Positions 1 to 7,938 of a DNA stretch of 64,000 nt are shown here, piece after piece. A model generated the notes under the pieces. It ran no database searches. It was not told the origin of the DNA and was given only the letters and a program-made list of their open reading frames with translations. Where the stretch lies: the NCBI GenBank assembly GCA_001636495.1, contig KV440964.1:4170666-4234665 (forward strand), read 5' to 3'. Within the stretch, counting starts at the first letter, position 1; every line of letters begins with the position of its first letter. This DNA comes from Sutcliffiella horikoshii. Lineage in GTDB: Bacteria; Bacillota; Bacilli; Bacillales; Bacillaceae_I. A program made the position numbers and the translations under genes.

Positions 1-531
1 GAAGTCATAGAACGTCAATCCATTTATATGAAGGATTTGCTTGATGACTTTAACCTCACAATCAGATTGAGGAATCAAGAGATGCCGCTGCATTTAGAGG
101 AAACCAGGGTGGAGAGCTTTGTAAGAGAGATTGTCATCGACTTATTGAATGATCCGCAATTTGGGAAATATCAGATCTCTTTTGAGAGTTTTTCACCAGA
201 ATCAAAATGGAAAATGGACCGCCATTTAATGAAGAGAGCGATACTTAACTTTGTTTACAATGCTCTCATTCATAATGAGGAAGATATTGAAGTGAGCATA
301 GAAGTAATGGCGGACGGTATCGTAATCAAAGATACCGGAAAGGGAATCCCGCCACAGGACTTAGAGCATATATTTGAACGATATTACCGCGGGACAAACA
401 CCCAAAACATTCGTGGCACCGGCCTCGGAATGGCCATCGCAAGAGACATCGTCGAAGCACATGGCGGAAAAGTTGCCATAACAAGTGAGCTTGGCAGTGG
501 AACTACCGTTAAAGTGCTGATGGGTAATTAG
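1..531 (+). CDS. Sensor histidine kinase, C-terminal part (5' end outside window)
   Basis: The reading frame is open from the first base, so the gene begins upstream of the window; 176 codons are visible. They form the catalytic ATP-binding (HATPase_c) domain: an N box (NFVYNALIHNEED), a G1 box (VIKDTGKGIP), an F box (IFERYYRG) and a G2 box (GTGLGMAIARDIVEAHGG). The phospho-accepting histidine and the sensor region are not visible. Family knowledge: such proteins autophosphorylate and pass phosphate to a response regulator, which would be encoded upstream. The stop codon runs straight into a 17-bp palindrome that may act as terminator. Confidence 0.9.
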   Translation, partial: EVIERQSIYMKDLLDDFNLTIRLRNQEMPLHLEETRVESFVREIVIDLLNDPQFGKYQISFESFSPESKWKMDRHLMKRAILNFVYNALIHNEEDIEVSIEVMADGIVIKDTGKGIPPQDLEHIFERYYRGTNTQNIRGTGLGMAIARDIVEAHGGKVAITSELGSGTTVKVLMGN

Positions 532-574
532 GGACAGGCACGGTGACCCAGGTGGGTCACCGTGCCTGTACCCC
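531..574. repeat. Palindromic repeat, family A (GGGACAGGC type), full copy
   Basis: A 17-bp perfect stem (ACAGGCACGGTGACCCA and its complement) closes on a 2-base loop immediately after the kinase stop codon. Related copies lie near 1587, 2896 and 10022, with half copies near 4950, 16040, 16891, 19420 and 54874. The form resembles REP-type palindromes moved by Y1 (RAYT) transposases; no such transposase gene is in this window. Confidence 0.85.
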
Positions 575-707
575 CACACCAAAACTTTCCCTCATTCAAC
601 TTATTTGCAAGCCTCCCATTCATATACCATAGGGCAAAAAGATTGCTATAGACCCACTCGATTCTTGCTTGCTATTATATGTAAGTGCAAATCAGGGAGG
701 AAAATCT

Positions 708-1577
708 ATGGATCAAGAAAAATATAATAATCTCAAATTAGGAGAGCGCGGAGCTATCATCAGCATCGTCGCATACATATGTTTGTCCATTTTGAAGCTA
801 GTGGTTGGATTTTTGACTGATTCAGCCGCTCTAAAGGCGGATGGGCTTAACAATACAACGGATATCATCGCATCGCTTGCAGTTCTTATAGGACTTAAAT
901 TATCACAGAGGCCGCCTGATAAAGATCATGGATATGGTCATTGGAAAAGTGAGACCATTGCGGCAATGATTGCTTCATTTATTATGGCGGTAGTAGGTAT
1001 ACAAGTGGTGTTAGATGCTTTTCGCACCATGTTTGAAGGTGGCAAAGAAGCACCAAATGTGATTGCAGCATATGTTGCTGTTTTTTCGGCTGTGGTTATG
1101 TATTATGTATACCGATATAACAAAAAGCTTGCTCTGAAAATTAATAGCAAGTCCGTGATGGCCGCGGCAAAGGATAATATCTCTGACGCATGGGTGAGTA
1201 TCGGGGCGGCAGTAGGGATATTCGGCTCGCAGTTAGGCCTTCCTTGGTTGGACACTTTGGCAGCCTTTCTTGTTGGATTGTTGATATGTAAAACAGCATG
1301 GGGAATTTTTCGTGAAGCTTCACATGAACTTTCAGATGGCTTTGATGAAAAAAAAATCCAACACTACGGAACGATCATCTTACAGCTTGATGGGGTAAAA
1401 GGAGTGAAGGAGATCAAGGGGCGAAATTATGGGAACAACGAAGTCATCGATGTCGTCATCCTAGTAAAATCCACCTTGGACATAGTGGAAGCACATGATA
1501 TCTCGACCCGTGTAGAAACGATTTTAATGAAGGAACATGGCGTTCATGACGTTCATGTACATGTGGAGCCGAACTGA
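708..1577 (+). CDS. Cation diffusion facilitator (CDF) family metal exporter
   Basis: A 289-residue protein with the CDF layout: membrane segments from about residue 20 (IISIVAYICLSILKLVVGF), the first metal-site motif (ALKADGLNNTTDIIAS, the usual HxxxD-type position on helix 2), then HGYGHWKSETIAA, a second helix-5 site (AAAKDNISDAWVS) and a soluble C-terminal dimerisation domain ending in HVHVEPN. CDF proteins exchange protons for Zn, Mn, Co or Fe at the plasma membrane; the metal cannot be told here. The start at 708 is chosen because GGGAGG lies 7 bases upstream; an in-frame ATG at 669 has no such site. Monocistronic, followed by a palindromic repeat. Confidence 0.92.
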   Translation: MDQEKYNNLKLGERGAIISIVAYICLSILKLVVGFLTDSAALKADGLNNTTDIIASLAVLIGLKLSQRPPDKDHGYGHWKSETIAAMIASFIMAVVGIQVVLDAFRTMFEGGKEAPNVIAAYVAVFSAVVMYYVYRYNKKLALKINSKSVMAAAKDNISDAWVSIGAAVGIFGSQLGLPWLDTLAAFLVGLLICKTAWGIFREASHELSDGFDEKKIQHYGTIILQLDGVKGVKEIKGRNYGNNEVIDVVILVKSTLDIVEAHDISTRVETILMKEHGVHDVHVHVEPN

Positions 1578-1586
1578 CAGGGTTGA

Positions 1587-1632
1587 GGGGACAGGCACGC
1601 CGACCCATTGGTGGGTCAACGTGCCTGTCCCC
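1587..1632. repeat. Palindromic repeat, family A, full copy
   Basis: GGGGACAGGCACGCCGACCC on the left arm pairs with GGGTCAACGTGCCTGTCCCC on the right, with a few mismatches, 10 bases after the CDF stop codon. It probably doubles as a transcription stop. Confidence 0.8.
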
Positions 1633-1785
1633 TATAACCCCGTTCTCCGTTTTGTCACATATTCCCTCGCATATCTAACAATCTTTTTGATTATTGGTTA
1701 GTAGTTTGATAGAATTTAACCGGAAATTAGTTTACAAAATTAGCAAGCCGAATAACGATAAAAGCTTTAAATTGGAGAGGATTAC

Positions 1786-2460
1786 ATGGCAAAGAAAAGT
1801 AATAATTCTTTTAAACTAATCATGATATTGACGCTTGTTGTAGTCGGTATTTTAGCTGCAATCATCATCCTTACCCAAGCAACAAAAGAGGATGCACAAT
1901 CCTTTGAAAATATGCCGGATATTTCAGGACAACCTATCCTTGGAGAGGAAGCTGCACCGGTTACCATCGTTGAATTTGGAGATTTTAAATGTCCTGCTTG
2001 TAAGGCATGGGGTGAAAATGTGTACCCTCAGCTAGTGAAGGATTATGTGGAAAGCGGCAAAGTAAAGTTTGTTTATATTAACGTGCTGTTCCACGGCCAA
2101 GAATCCGCTTTAGGTGCGGCGGCGGCAGAAGCGGTTTGGAAGCAAAATTCTGATGCATATTGGGACTTCCACAAGCAGCTTTTCGATGAGCAACCTTCCG
2201 CAAACCATGACAGCCAATGGATCACAACGGATAAGCTGATTGAGATTGCAAGCAATACCGATGGAGTCGACTTAGAACAATTCAAAGAAGACCTCACCAG
2301 CCAAGACATCGTGGATGCGGTCCGCCTTGACTCTGAACTGACGGAAGAGTTTAAGGTAGAAATGACCCCAACCATTATGGTCAATGACCAAGCGTTAACA
2401 GACCCATTCGATTACGAAAAAATGGTTGAAATCATCGAACAAGAGCTAGATGGTGAGTAA
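1786..2460 (+). CDS. bdbD: DsbA-family thiol-disulfide oxidoreductase, BdbD-like
   Basis: The 224-residue protein has one N-terminal membrane anchor (about residues 10-30) and an extracytoplasmic thioredoxin fold with active site FKCPACKAW near residue 66 and the cis-proline loop EMTPTIMVN near residue 192. BdbD forms disulfide bonds in exported proteins and is reoxidised by the quinone reductase BdbC, whose gene follows at once. GGAGAGG lies 7 bases before the ATG. Family membership is clear from the motifs; the exact substrate set (for example competence pilins) is inference. Confidence 0.92.
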   Translation: MAKKSNNSFKLIMILTLVVVGILAAIIILTQATKEDAQSFENMPDISGQPILGEEAAPVTIVEFGDFKCPACKAWGENVYPQLVKDYVESGKVKFVYINVLFHGQESALGAAAAEAVWKQNSDAYWDFHKQLFDEQPSANHDSQWITTDKLIEIASNTDGVDLEQFKEDLTSQDIVDAVRLDSELTEEFKVEMTPTIMVNDQALTDPFDYEKMVEIIEQELDGE

Positions 2461-2461
2461 C

Positions 2462-2896
2462 ATGAAGCAAGAAAACAGTAATTCCCATCAAATATATTTG
2501 TATGTTGCCTGGCTGGTTGCCCTTGTTGCCACTCTAGGCAGCCTTTATTTTAGTGAGATCAGAGGTTTTATCCCATGTGATTTATGTTGGTATCAGCGAA
2601 TTCTTATGTATCCATTGGTACTGATTCTCGGGATTGCCACTTTTCAAAATGATGTGTCTGCCAAAAAATTCGCCTTGCCGATGGCCGTCATTGGTTGGTT
2701 CATCTCCACCTACCACTACCTCGTCCAAAAGGTACCAGGCTTCGCAGAAATCAAACCCTGCGTAAACGGGGTTCCATGCAATGCACAATACATCAACTGG
2801 CTCGGCTTCATCACCATCCCATTTTTGGCATGGACAGCATTTACGTTGATTATTGTATCGTTAACGATTCTTACAATTAAACAACGGAAACAGTAG
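2462..2896 (+). CDS. bdbC: Disulfide bond formation protein, DsbB/BdbC family
   Basis: A 144-residue membrane protein with four predicted helices, the quinone-proximal cysteine pair in CDLCWYQR and a second pair in CVNGVPC in the second external loop, as in BdbC. It reoxidises its partner BdbD using menaquinone. The ATG at 2462 is preferred over one at 2450 because GGTGAG lies just before it; the gene starts one base after the bdbD stop codon, so the two are translated as a coupled pair. Confidence 0.93.
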   Translation: MKQENSNSHQIYLYVAWLVALVATLGSLYFSEIRGFIPCDLCWYQRILMYPLVLILGIATFQNDVSAKKFALPMAVIGWFISTYHYLVQKVPGFAEIKPCVNGVPCNAQYINWLGFITIPFLAWTAFTLIIVSLTILTIKQRKQ

Positions 2897-2943
2897 GGAC
2901 AGGCACCTCGACCCACCATAAATGGGTCGAGGAACCTGCCCCC
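2896..2943. repeat. Palindromic repeat, family A, between convergent genes
   Basis: GGGACAGGCACCTCGACCCA and its near-complement sit between the converging ends of bdbC and the Lrp-type gene, at the position of a two-way terminator. Confidence 0.8.
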
Positions 2944-2944
2944 T

Positions 2945-3367
2945 CTACACCAAAGGCTTAAACTCCACCACAGAAGACAATTTAATCAACGTCGACGGCT
3001 CACCAAATGGCAATGTAGCATCAATAAATTCCTCAAGCTCTTTCACCGACTCCCCCACAACCTTCACCAAATAACTATACTGCCCGGCCAGTCTATGGCA
3101 CTCTACCACAACCGGATGCTCTTTGCAGAAATCCCTGAACTTCTTCCCTTGTTTTGTATCAAACAGAATAAAGGCTGTCACATTCTTATCAAGTTTCTCT
3201 GGGTCCACAATCGCCCTGTACCCCATTATCACCTCTTTATCTTCAAGCTTTCTAACCCGCTCATTTGTTGCCGGGGTGGAAAGCCCGACCCTTTTCCCCA
3301 GTTCGGTCATCGACATTCTAGCATTTTCTTGAAGATGACTAAGGATACTTTGATCTATCTCATCCAA
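2945..3367 (-). CDS. Lrp/AsnC-family transcriptional regulator
   Basis: An N-terminal winged helix (DEIDQSILSHLQENARMSMTELG, then LSTPATNERVRKLE) is followed by a RAM/AsnC ligand-binding domain with the typical VVECHRLAGQYSYLVKV strand. These proteins are octameric regulators of amino-acid metabolism. The TTG at 3367 is chosen: GGAGGGAAGG lies just before it and family members start at this DEIDxxIL motif. An ATG at 3382 and GTG at 3385 lie upstream but lack a ribosome site. It is divergent from the acetyltransferase gene. Confidence 0.88.
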   Translation of the reverse strand: MDEIDQSILSHLQENARMSMTELGKRVGLSTPATNERVRKLEDKEVIMGYRAIVDPEKLDKNVTAFILFDTKQGKKFRDFCKEHPVVVECHRLAGQYSYLVKVVGESVKELEEFIDATLPFGEPSTLIKLSSVVEFKPLV

Positions 3368-3522
3368 GGTCCTTCCCTCCATCACATTAAAAAGTAAAGT
3401 AATTAACTACTATTATAATAAAATAGCACGATATTTTTACTAATAACCTTCAAAATATTATGTAAATAAAACATCCCACCCTATAAAATATAACTAACTT
3501 AAAGTAAGGGGGATTACAACAA

Positions 3523-3972
3523 ATGAGGATCTATCAAGCTACCATGAACGACCTAGACGGTGCTGCAGATTTATTTAATATGTATCGAACTTTCTATCTA
3601 CAAACACCTGATTTAGATGGGGCTAAGGCTTTCATAAGAAAGCGCTTAGAAAACGAGGATTCTATAATATTCGTTGCAAAATCCAATCATAAATATGTCG
3701 GTTTCACCCAACTCTATCCCACCTTTTCATCCATATCGATGAAACGAGCATGGATTTTAAATGACATGTTTGTAGATGCAACGGCCAGAAAACAAGGAGT
3801 AGGGGAACAACTTTTACAAAAAGCAAAGGAGTTTGCTAACAAGACTGGCGCTAAAAGTATTACGCTAGAAACAACACCGGATAATGAAGTAGCTCAACGA
3901 TTATACGAAAAAAATGGATATAACAAGGACGATCAATATTATCATTATTATCTGGAACTTGGTGAGGGCTAA
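3523..3972 (+). CDS. GNAT-family N-acetyltransferase
   Basis: 149 residues with the GNAT fold: a start strand (IYQATMNDLDGAADLFN), the acetyl-CoA loop (VDATARKQGVGEQLLQKA, R/Q-x-x-G-x-G/A type) near residue 88-105 and the closing LYEKNGYNKDDQYYHYYLEL. Acceptor unknown. AAGGGGG lies 9 bases before the ATG. Monocistronic and divergent from the Lrp-type regulator, which could control it (inference from position only). Confidence 0.88.
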   Translation: MRIYQATMNDLDGAADLFNMYRTFYLQTPDLDGAKAFIRKRLENEDSIIFVAKSNHKYVGFTQLYPTFSSISMKRAWILNDMFVDATARKQGVGEQLLQKAKEFANKTGAKSITLETTPDNEVAQRLYEKNGYNKDDQYYHYYLELGEG

Positions 3973-4081
3973 TCCAAGCTGCAAAGCTTCTTACTGCTCT
4001 ATATGATTAATTCCATCCCTTTACATATCCCCAAACCAATTAACATATATTGGTATATATTGATGGATTGGAGGGGAACGG

Positions 4082-4924
4082 ATGGATAATTTATTTTTAA
4101 TTTTATTTCTTATTTCAATCTTAGCATTCGTTATTGGCATGATTAAGCCCGGTATAGTATTATCATGGTCACCCGAAGCCAAAAGAAAAAGAAAGTATGT
4201 GGCGATGTATTTTGGAACTGCGACAGTAGTATTTATCATTTTATTTGGAATAACCACACCTCCCACAAGCGAGAGTGCAGTTAAGAGTGAACAAGTAGAG
4301 AAGGACGAAGCAGCTGATAAAGACGCCGAAGAACAGGCTAAGAAAGACGCCGAAGAACAGGCTAAGAAAGACGCCGAAGAGCAGGCCAAGAAAGACGCTG
4401 AAGAGCAAGCTAAGATAGAGGCTGAAGAGCAGGCCAAGAAAGACGCCGAAGAGCAAGCTAAAAAAGAAGCTGAAGAAGCTGCAAAAAATGCGGAAACCAT
4501 GTCACAAACCCAAGCAGTAAAAATGGCTCAAGACTACCTTAATTACACTGCATTTTCTAAAAGCGGTTTGATCGCACAGTTAGAATATGAAGGCTTCAGT
4601 AATGCTGATGCTACTTATGCTACAGATAAACTAAATGTTGACTGGCAAGCTCAAGCAGTTAAAACTGCTCATGATTACCTTAATTACACTGCATTCTCAA
4701 GAAGTGGCTTAATCCAACAATTAGAATTTGAAGGCTTCAGTAATGCTCATGCTACTAATGCTGTGGATAATCTCCATGTAAATTGGCAAGAGCAAGCAGT
4801 AAAAATGGCTCAAGACTACCTAGATTACACTTCATTCTCAAGAAGCGGCTTAATCCAACAGCTAGAATATGAAGGTTTCAGTAATGCGGATGCTACTTAT
4901 GCCGTGGATGAAGTAGGGCTGTAA
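4082..4924 (+). CDS. Membrane-anchored coiled-coil protein with three Ltp repeats
   Basis: The 280-residue protein has two hydrophobic segments (about residues 2-26 and 40-58), a charged coiled-coil stalk of EEQAKKDA-type repeats (about residues 70-138) and three tandem 48-residue modules, each containing QAVKxAxDYLxYTxFS, SGLIxQLExEGFSNAxAT and an aliphatic end. That module is the Ltp family (PF07553) of surface-exposed proteins; in the streptococcal phage TP-J34 such a protein blocks incoming phage DNA. There is no lipobox, so the anchor here is transmembrane. The N-terminal anchor resembles that of the protein at 45360-46058. The start has GGAGGGG 6 bases upstream. Function in this host is unknown. 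Confidence 0.85.
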   Translation: MDNLFLILFLISILAFVIGMIKPGIVLSWSPEAKRKRKYVAMYFGTATVVFIILFGITTPPTSESAVKSEQVEKDEAADKDAEEQAKKDAEEQAKKDAEEQAKKDAEEQAKIEAEEQAKKDAEEQAKKEAEEAAKNAETMSQTQAVKMAQDYLNYTAFSKSGLIAQLEYEGFSNADATYATDKLNVDWQAQAVKTAHDYLNYTAFSRSGLIQQLEFEGFSNAHATNAVDNLHVNWQEQAVKMAQDYLDYTSFSRSGLIQQLEYEGFSNADATYAVDEVGL

Positions 4925-4967
4925 TTATGTTATCGTGATAAAGGTTGTGGTTCCTTGACCCACTGAT

Positions 4968-5002
4968 ACAAAGAGACGTGTCACATCGACATGTCTCTTT
5001 GT
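4968..5002 (+). terminator. Rho-independent terminator after the Ltp-repeat gene
   Basis: ACAAAGAGACGTGT pairs with ACATGTCTCTTTGT around a short loop, followed by TGTTTCGTT. A fragment of repeat family A (GGTTCCTTGACCCACTGA) lies just before it at about 4950-4967. Confidence 0.75.
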
Positions 5003-5032
5003 GTTTCGTTAACGAGGCTAGTGACTATCCCC

Positions 5033-5082
5033 TTGCAGCCAACCAATGTAATACTTATAATTAAAGTAATACATGTAAATAC
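5033..5082 (+). promoter_or_regulatory. Promoter and probable operator of the AbrB/PIN operon
   Basis: TTGCAG (5033-5038) and TATAAT (5056-5061) are 17 bases apart, a good SigA-type promoter. Three copies of GTAATAC or GTAAATAC (5048, 5066, 5075) overlap and follow the -10 box. The spacing suggests a binding site for the AbrB-fold antitoxin that follows, as autoregulation is usual for such modules; this last point is inference. Confidence 0.65.
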
Positions 5083-5103
5083 TGTATGAAGAGGTGAAAA
5101 ATA

Positions 5104-5373
5104 ATGGAGTTAGTAAGTGGGAAGATGACGAGCAAAGGGCAAATAACAATTCCTAAAGAGTTGCGTGATAAGTTGGATGTGCGCGAAGGCGACCAACTTA
5201 AATTCTTTATAGAAGATGATGAAGTGAAAATCCAGCCCCTTAAGAAAAAATTATTAAGTCAGGCGATCGGTAGGATTGTTACGAATGAAGAAATAGATTT
5301 TGAGAAAATGAGGGAAGTATCACATAAAGAAGCATCAAAACATCTTCTAGCAGAGAATGCAGATGATGAATAG
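5104..5373 (+). CDS. AbrB/MazE-fold antitoxin
   Basis: 89 residues. Residues 8-50 form a SpoVT-AbrB swapped-hairpin DNA-binding domain (TSKGQITIPKELRDKLDV, then REGDQLKFF); the C-terminal tail, acidic and helical, would neutralise the toxin. It overlaps the downstream PIN toxin gene by 17 bases, typical for VapBC-like pairs. GAGGTG lies before the ATG. Confidence 0.9.
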   Translation: MELVSGKMTSKGQITIPKELRDKLDVREGDQLKFFIEDDEVKIQPLKKKLLSQAIGRIVTNEEIDFEKMREVSHKEASKHLLAENADDE

Positions 5374-5776
5374 GTTTTTAGTCGACACAAATGTTTTAAT
5401 TCGACTACTAGTAAAAGAAGATCCAATAAAGTTTAATACCATCGTCAGACTTGTTGAGAAAGTTGAAAAGAATGAATTAACATTAGTGATTCCAACAGTT
5501 GTCATTGCTGAATGTTGTTGGCTATTAAAATCATTTTTTAAGTTAGAAAAATATCAAATAACCGAATATCTATTAGATATAATTGAATCCGAAAACGTTG
5601 ACGTGGAGGAAAACAACGTAATCCATGCACTCAAAATGTATTCGGAAAAGAATGTTGATTTTGCTGATGCATTAATCTCGAGCAAATCTAACAGCAACCT
5701 CGCTATTTTAACATGGGATAAAAAAGATTTTAAAAAGCTAGGATGCGAATTTTTCACACCAGACGAACTGTTATAA
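5357..5776 (+). CDS. PIN-domain ribonuclease toxin (VapC-like)
   Basis: About 137-139 residues forming one PIN domain. The acidic active-site residues are present: D in FLVDTNVLIR, E in VIAECCWLLK, D in VDFADALIS and D in ILTWDKKDF. Such toxins cleave tRNA or rRNA when the antitoxin is degraded. In-frame ATG codons at 5357, 5363 and 5366 all overlap the antitoxin end; the later ones place the start right at the conserved strand. Confidence 0.9.
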   Translation: MQMMNRFLVDTNVLIRLLVKEDPIKFNTIVRLVEKVEKNELTLVIPTVVIAECCWLLKSFFKLEKYQITEYLLDIIESENVDVEENNVIHALKMYSEKNVDFADALISSKSNSNLAILTWDKKDFKKLGCEFFTPDELL

Positions 5777-5788
5777 GGAGTGATTTCT

Positions 5789-6175
5789 ATGTCACAAATC
5801 TGGACTAGCGTTAAAGAACGACTTAAAGAAGAAGTGGGAAAACAATCATATAAAACCTGGATTGAGAACACATTAGCTGCTATTCATGAGGATGAGCTAA
5901 TTGTATACTGCGATAACGAATTTCAACGCGATTGGCTTGAAAAACAATATAAAGATCTTATTTTCCATACTGTTAAGGTTATCACAGGACAGACATACGA
6001 GATCTACTTTGAAATTAAATCTAGAGACAGCCTAATAGAGTCCGCAGACGACATGGACACACTAAGAAAAAAAGTGACGGAACTGGAAAAAAGCATGAAG
6101 GAACTAGAGGATAGGTTGAGGATGTTAGAGGGGTACCGTGACCCTCGTCAATTCCCACAGAACCAACAAAAATAG
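5789..6175 (+). CDS. Free-standing DnaA N-terminal-domain protein with coiled coil
   Basis: The 128-residue protein begins like DnaA domain I (IWTSVKERLKEEVGKQSYKTWIENTLA, then FQRDWLEKQYKDLI), but there is no AAA+ or DNA-binding domain. After about residue 80 it becomes a heptad coiled coil (MDTLRKKVTELEKSMKELEDRL). In DnaA this domain binds DnaA itself, helicase and regulators such as SirA; a stand-alone copy might compete for or bring partners, which is inference. AAGGAG lies 8 bases before the ATG; a GTG at 5780 is less well placed. It follows the PIN toxin by 12 bases and probably shares its transcript. Confidence 0.8.
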   Translation: MSQIWTSVKERLKEEVGKQSYKTWIENTLAAIHEDELIVYCDNEFQRDWLEKQYKDLIFHTVKVITGQTYEIYFEIKSRDSLIESADDMDTLRKKVTELEKSMKELEDRLRMLEGYRDPRQFPQNQQK

Positions 6176-6228
6176 GACGTCACTTTTGCTCCCCAGCTAC
6201 CTGGAGCATGCAAAAGCAACGTCCTTTC
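6174..6228 (+). terminator. Imperfect terminator hairpin after the DnaA-N gene
   Basis: AGGACGTCACTTTTGCTCC pairs with GGAGCATGCAAAAGCAACGTCCT with small bulges, followed by TTCCC. It starts at the stop codon of the preceding gene. Confidence 0.6.
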
Positions 6229-6273
6229 CCACTTTAAGGCCCTAGAAAAATAGGAACCAATAGCCATTAGCCA

Positions 6274-6375
6274 TTAAAAACTAAACGTCATAATAAAATT
6301 TAAGATGGCTAAGAAGTAATGCTTCCCCACCAAACCGATTGCAAGACCAATCGGACCAACAACAAAGGTCAACAT
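6274..6375 (-). CDS. Possible 33-residue membrane peptide
   Basis: An open frame starting LTFVVGPIGLAIGLVGKHYF is hydrophobic with Gly-rich helices, as in small membrane proteins, and follows the AztD-like gene on the same strand by 32 bases. There is no convincing ribosome binding site, so it may be a remnant of a longer gene. Confidence 0.25.
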   Translation of the reverse strand: MLTFVVGPIGLAIGLVGKHYFLAILNFIMTFSF

Positions 6376-6407
6376 CTAAAACGGACTGTTGGTACTCATC
6401 ATTACAT

Positions 6408-7703
6408 TTAATGAGAAGCAGTCACCGATAGAATACTCGTTGGCTGTACATCTAAAGTTAGTACTGTTTCCACTTTATCACCATTCACAAGCAGTATTTT
6501 ATTATCCACAGGATCAGTGACCAAAATACGGTCATCCATCAATGCAATAGTCGGATACACGGTACCATGTCCATGACCTTCTACAAGTTCAAATGCATCG
6601 ACCACTTTTACCTCTGATTTGATTTCACCTTTTGCCAAATCGATTTGGTAAAGAACTCCGTCAATTCCAAGAACATATCCGTCCCCTGTTCTACTTACAG
6701 CCATTGCACCTGTATAAGGTGTGCCGATGTCTATCTTCTGTAGCGACTTGTCGACAGTGTTGATGATGGTGACATTTGTATTAAGTGCTGGGTTGTCCTT
6801 GCTGCTATAGTTACCTAACATATATAGGCTGCCGTCGTGGCTCTTGATTGTGCCAACGCGTGCTCCCTCATCAGGAAGGGTCAGTTCCATGCCTTCGTTG
6901 TCGTGAGATGTATAAAGAAAAACTTGCCCATTACAACCGAAAGCCACAATTTCATCTTCCTTTGATCCACTAGAAGCTTCTCCGTGTAGACCAGGGCAAG
7001 AATCAAACCGAGAAAGTTCCTTGCCTTCTTTATCATAGATGATGATACCTTCTGGAAGTGTTTGAGGGTCATGTTCATCTGTGTAAGAAACTGCATAATT
7101 TCCGTTTGTTAATGGGACCGCCACTCCATGATGTTCAATTCCAGGAATCGTTAAAAGCGGAGTAGGCTTTGTTTCTGTTTTTAAACTTACATTCGTATAA
7201 ATTTCAGTGGAACCATCTCCATCATAGAAGATTGCGGTCTTACTACCATGGCCGGTAATATGAGTCGGTTCTTCCCCATTGATGCTGTATGTAGATAATA
7301 CTGGTTCTTCGGCATATGTATGGCCGTGGTCACCATGCTCTTCTGTCCATACTCCCAAATCCAGAAGTTTTAGAACCCCTTCTTCCCGATTATTTAGAAA
7401 GGCATGACGATGATCTGCTGCAAGACCCAATGCACTCGTGCCTGTTTCCATCGTTTCCATGATGGTGAAATTACTGTCTGCAATAATGACGCCACCGTCA
7501 TATCCTATCGCTACCCTTGTTCCATCTGCCTCTTCATGGCTATCTTCTTCGTGATCGTGGTCATCATCTTCCTTTGCATGCTCTCCTGTCACTTCCGTAT
7601 TGCTCGCAGATTCAGCTTTTTCTGAAGTTGTGGAACTTGTGTTACACCCTGCAACCAGCAGCATAGCGAGTAACAGTAAAATAAATGCCTTTACACTATT
7701 CAA
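6408..7703 (-). CDS. aztD: AztD-like zinc metallochaperone lipoprotein
   Basis: 431 residues from a TTG at 7703, preceded by GCGGAGGA 9 bases upstream. A lipoprotein signal (LLLLAMLLVAGC) is followed by a His/Asp-rich stretch (DDDHDHEEDSHEE) and a repeat-blade beta-propeller body with further histidines (EEHGDHGHTY, VEGHGHGTVYPTIAL). This is the layout of AztD, the extracytoplasmic zinc donor to the AztABC importer. No aztABC genes are adjacent. A Zur-like operator lies over the promoter region, so repression in zinc-rich conditions is likely. A longer frame up to 7739 would run into that operator and is rejected as the start. Confidence 0.82.
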   Translation of the reverse strand: MNSVKAFILLLLAMLLVAGCNTSSTTSEKAESASNTEVTGEHAKEDDDHDHEEDSHEEADGTRVAIGYDGGVIIADSNFTIMETMETGTSALGLAADHRHAFLNNREEGVLKLLDLGVWTEEHGDHGHTYAEEPVLSTYSINGEEPTHITGHGSKTAIFYDGDGSTEIYTNVSLKTETKPTPLLTIPGIEHHGVAVPLTNGNYAVSYTDEHDPQTLPEGIIIYDKEGKELSRFDSCPGLHGEASSGSKEDEIVAFGCNGQVFLYTSHDNEGMELTLPDEGARVGTIKSHDGSLYMLGNYSSKDNPALNTNVTIINTVDKSLQKIDIGTPYTGAMAVSRTGDGYVLGIDGVLYQIDLAKGEIKSEVKVVDAFELVEGHGHGTVYPTIALMDDRILVTDPVDNKILLVNGDKVETVLTLDVQPTSILSVTASH

Positions 7704-7729
7704 TTTTTTAATCCTCCGCTCTAAATAAA

Positions 7730-7744
7730 TAGTAATCATTACGA
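7730..7744 (-). promoter_or_regulatory. Zur-box-like operator
   Basis: On the gene strand it reads TCGTAATGATTACTA, which matches the Bacillus Zur consensus TCGTAATnATTACGA except for one base. It lies 27 bases upstream of the TTG start of the AztD-like gene. Confidence 0.75.
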
Positions 7745-7890
7745 TTTAAATTTTACCCTTTCACCTTTAATTTAGTCAACGAAAATAATCAATTTCAAGA
7801 AATTAAAGTTGGCTAGGCTTTTTTCCTAGAATTAGTTTCAGGCATTGATTTTATTTAGTAGCATCTTCTTTTGCTCGTCATTTGTATTAG

Positions 7891-7935
7891 AAAAAAAAGA
7901 CAGTTCCCACCTATATAAGGGAAGACTGTCTTTTT
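7891..7935 (-). terminator. Terminator after the lipoprotein gene
   Basis: AAAAGACAGTTCCC and GGGAAGACTGTCTTTT form a strong stem; on the minus strand it ends in eight T residues. Confidence 0.85.
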
Positions 7936-7938
7936 ACT

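Noticed and set aside
4321-4460. Short tandem DNA repeats that could suggest a CRISPR or satellite
   Set aside because: They are 24-base codon repeats encoding the coiled-coil stalk, with no unique spacers.
4021-4500. Open frame on the minus strand rich in Ala/Ser/Phe/Leu repeats
   Set aside because: It is the antisense of the EEQAKKDA coiled-coil repeats of the Ltp protein; no ribosome site and unnatural composition.
6241-6407. A family of short repeats or an sRNA after the DnaA-N gene
   Set aside because: No stable fold beyond the terminator; only a weak 33-codon frame on the minus strand, listed with low confidence.
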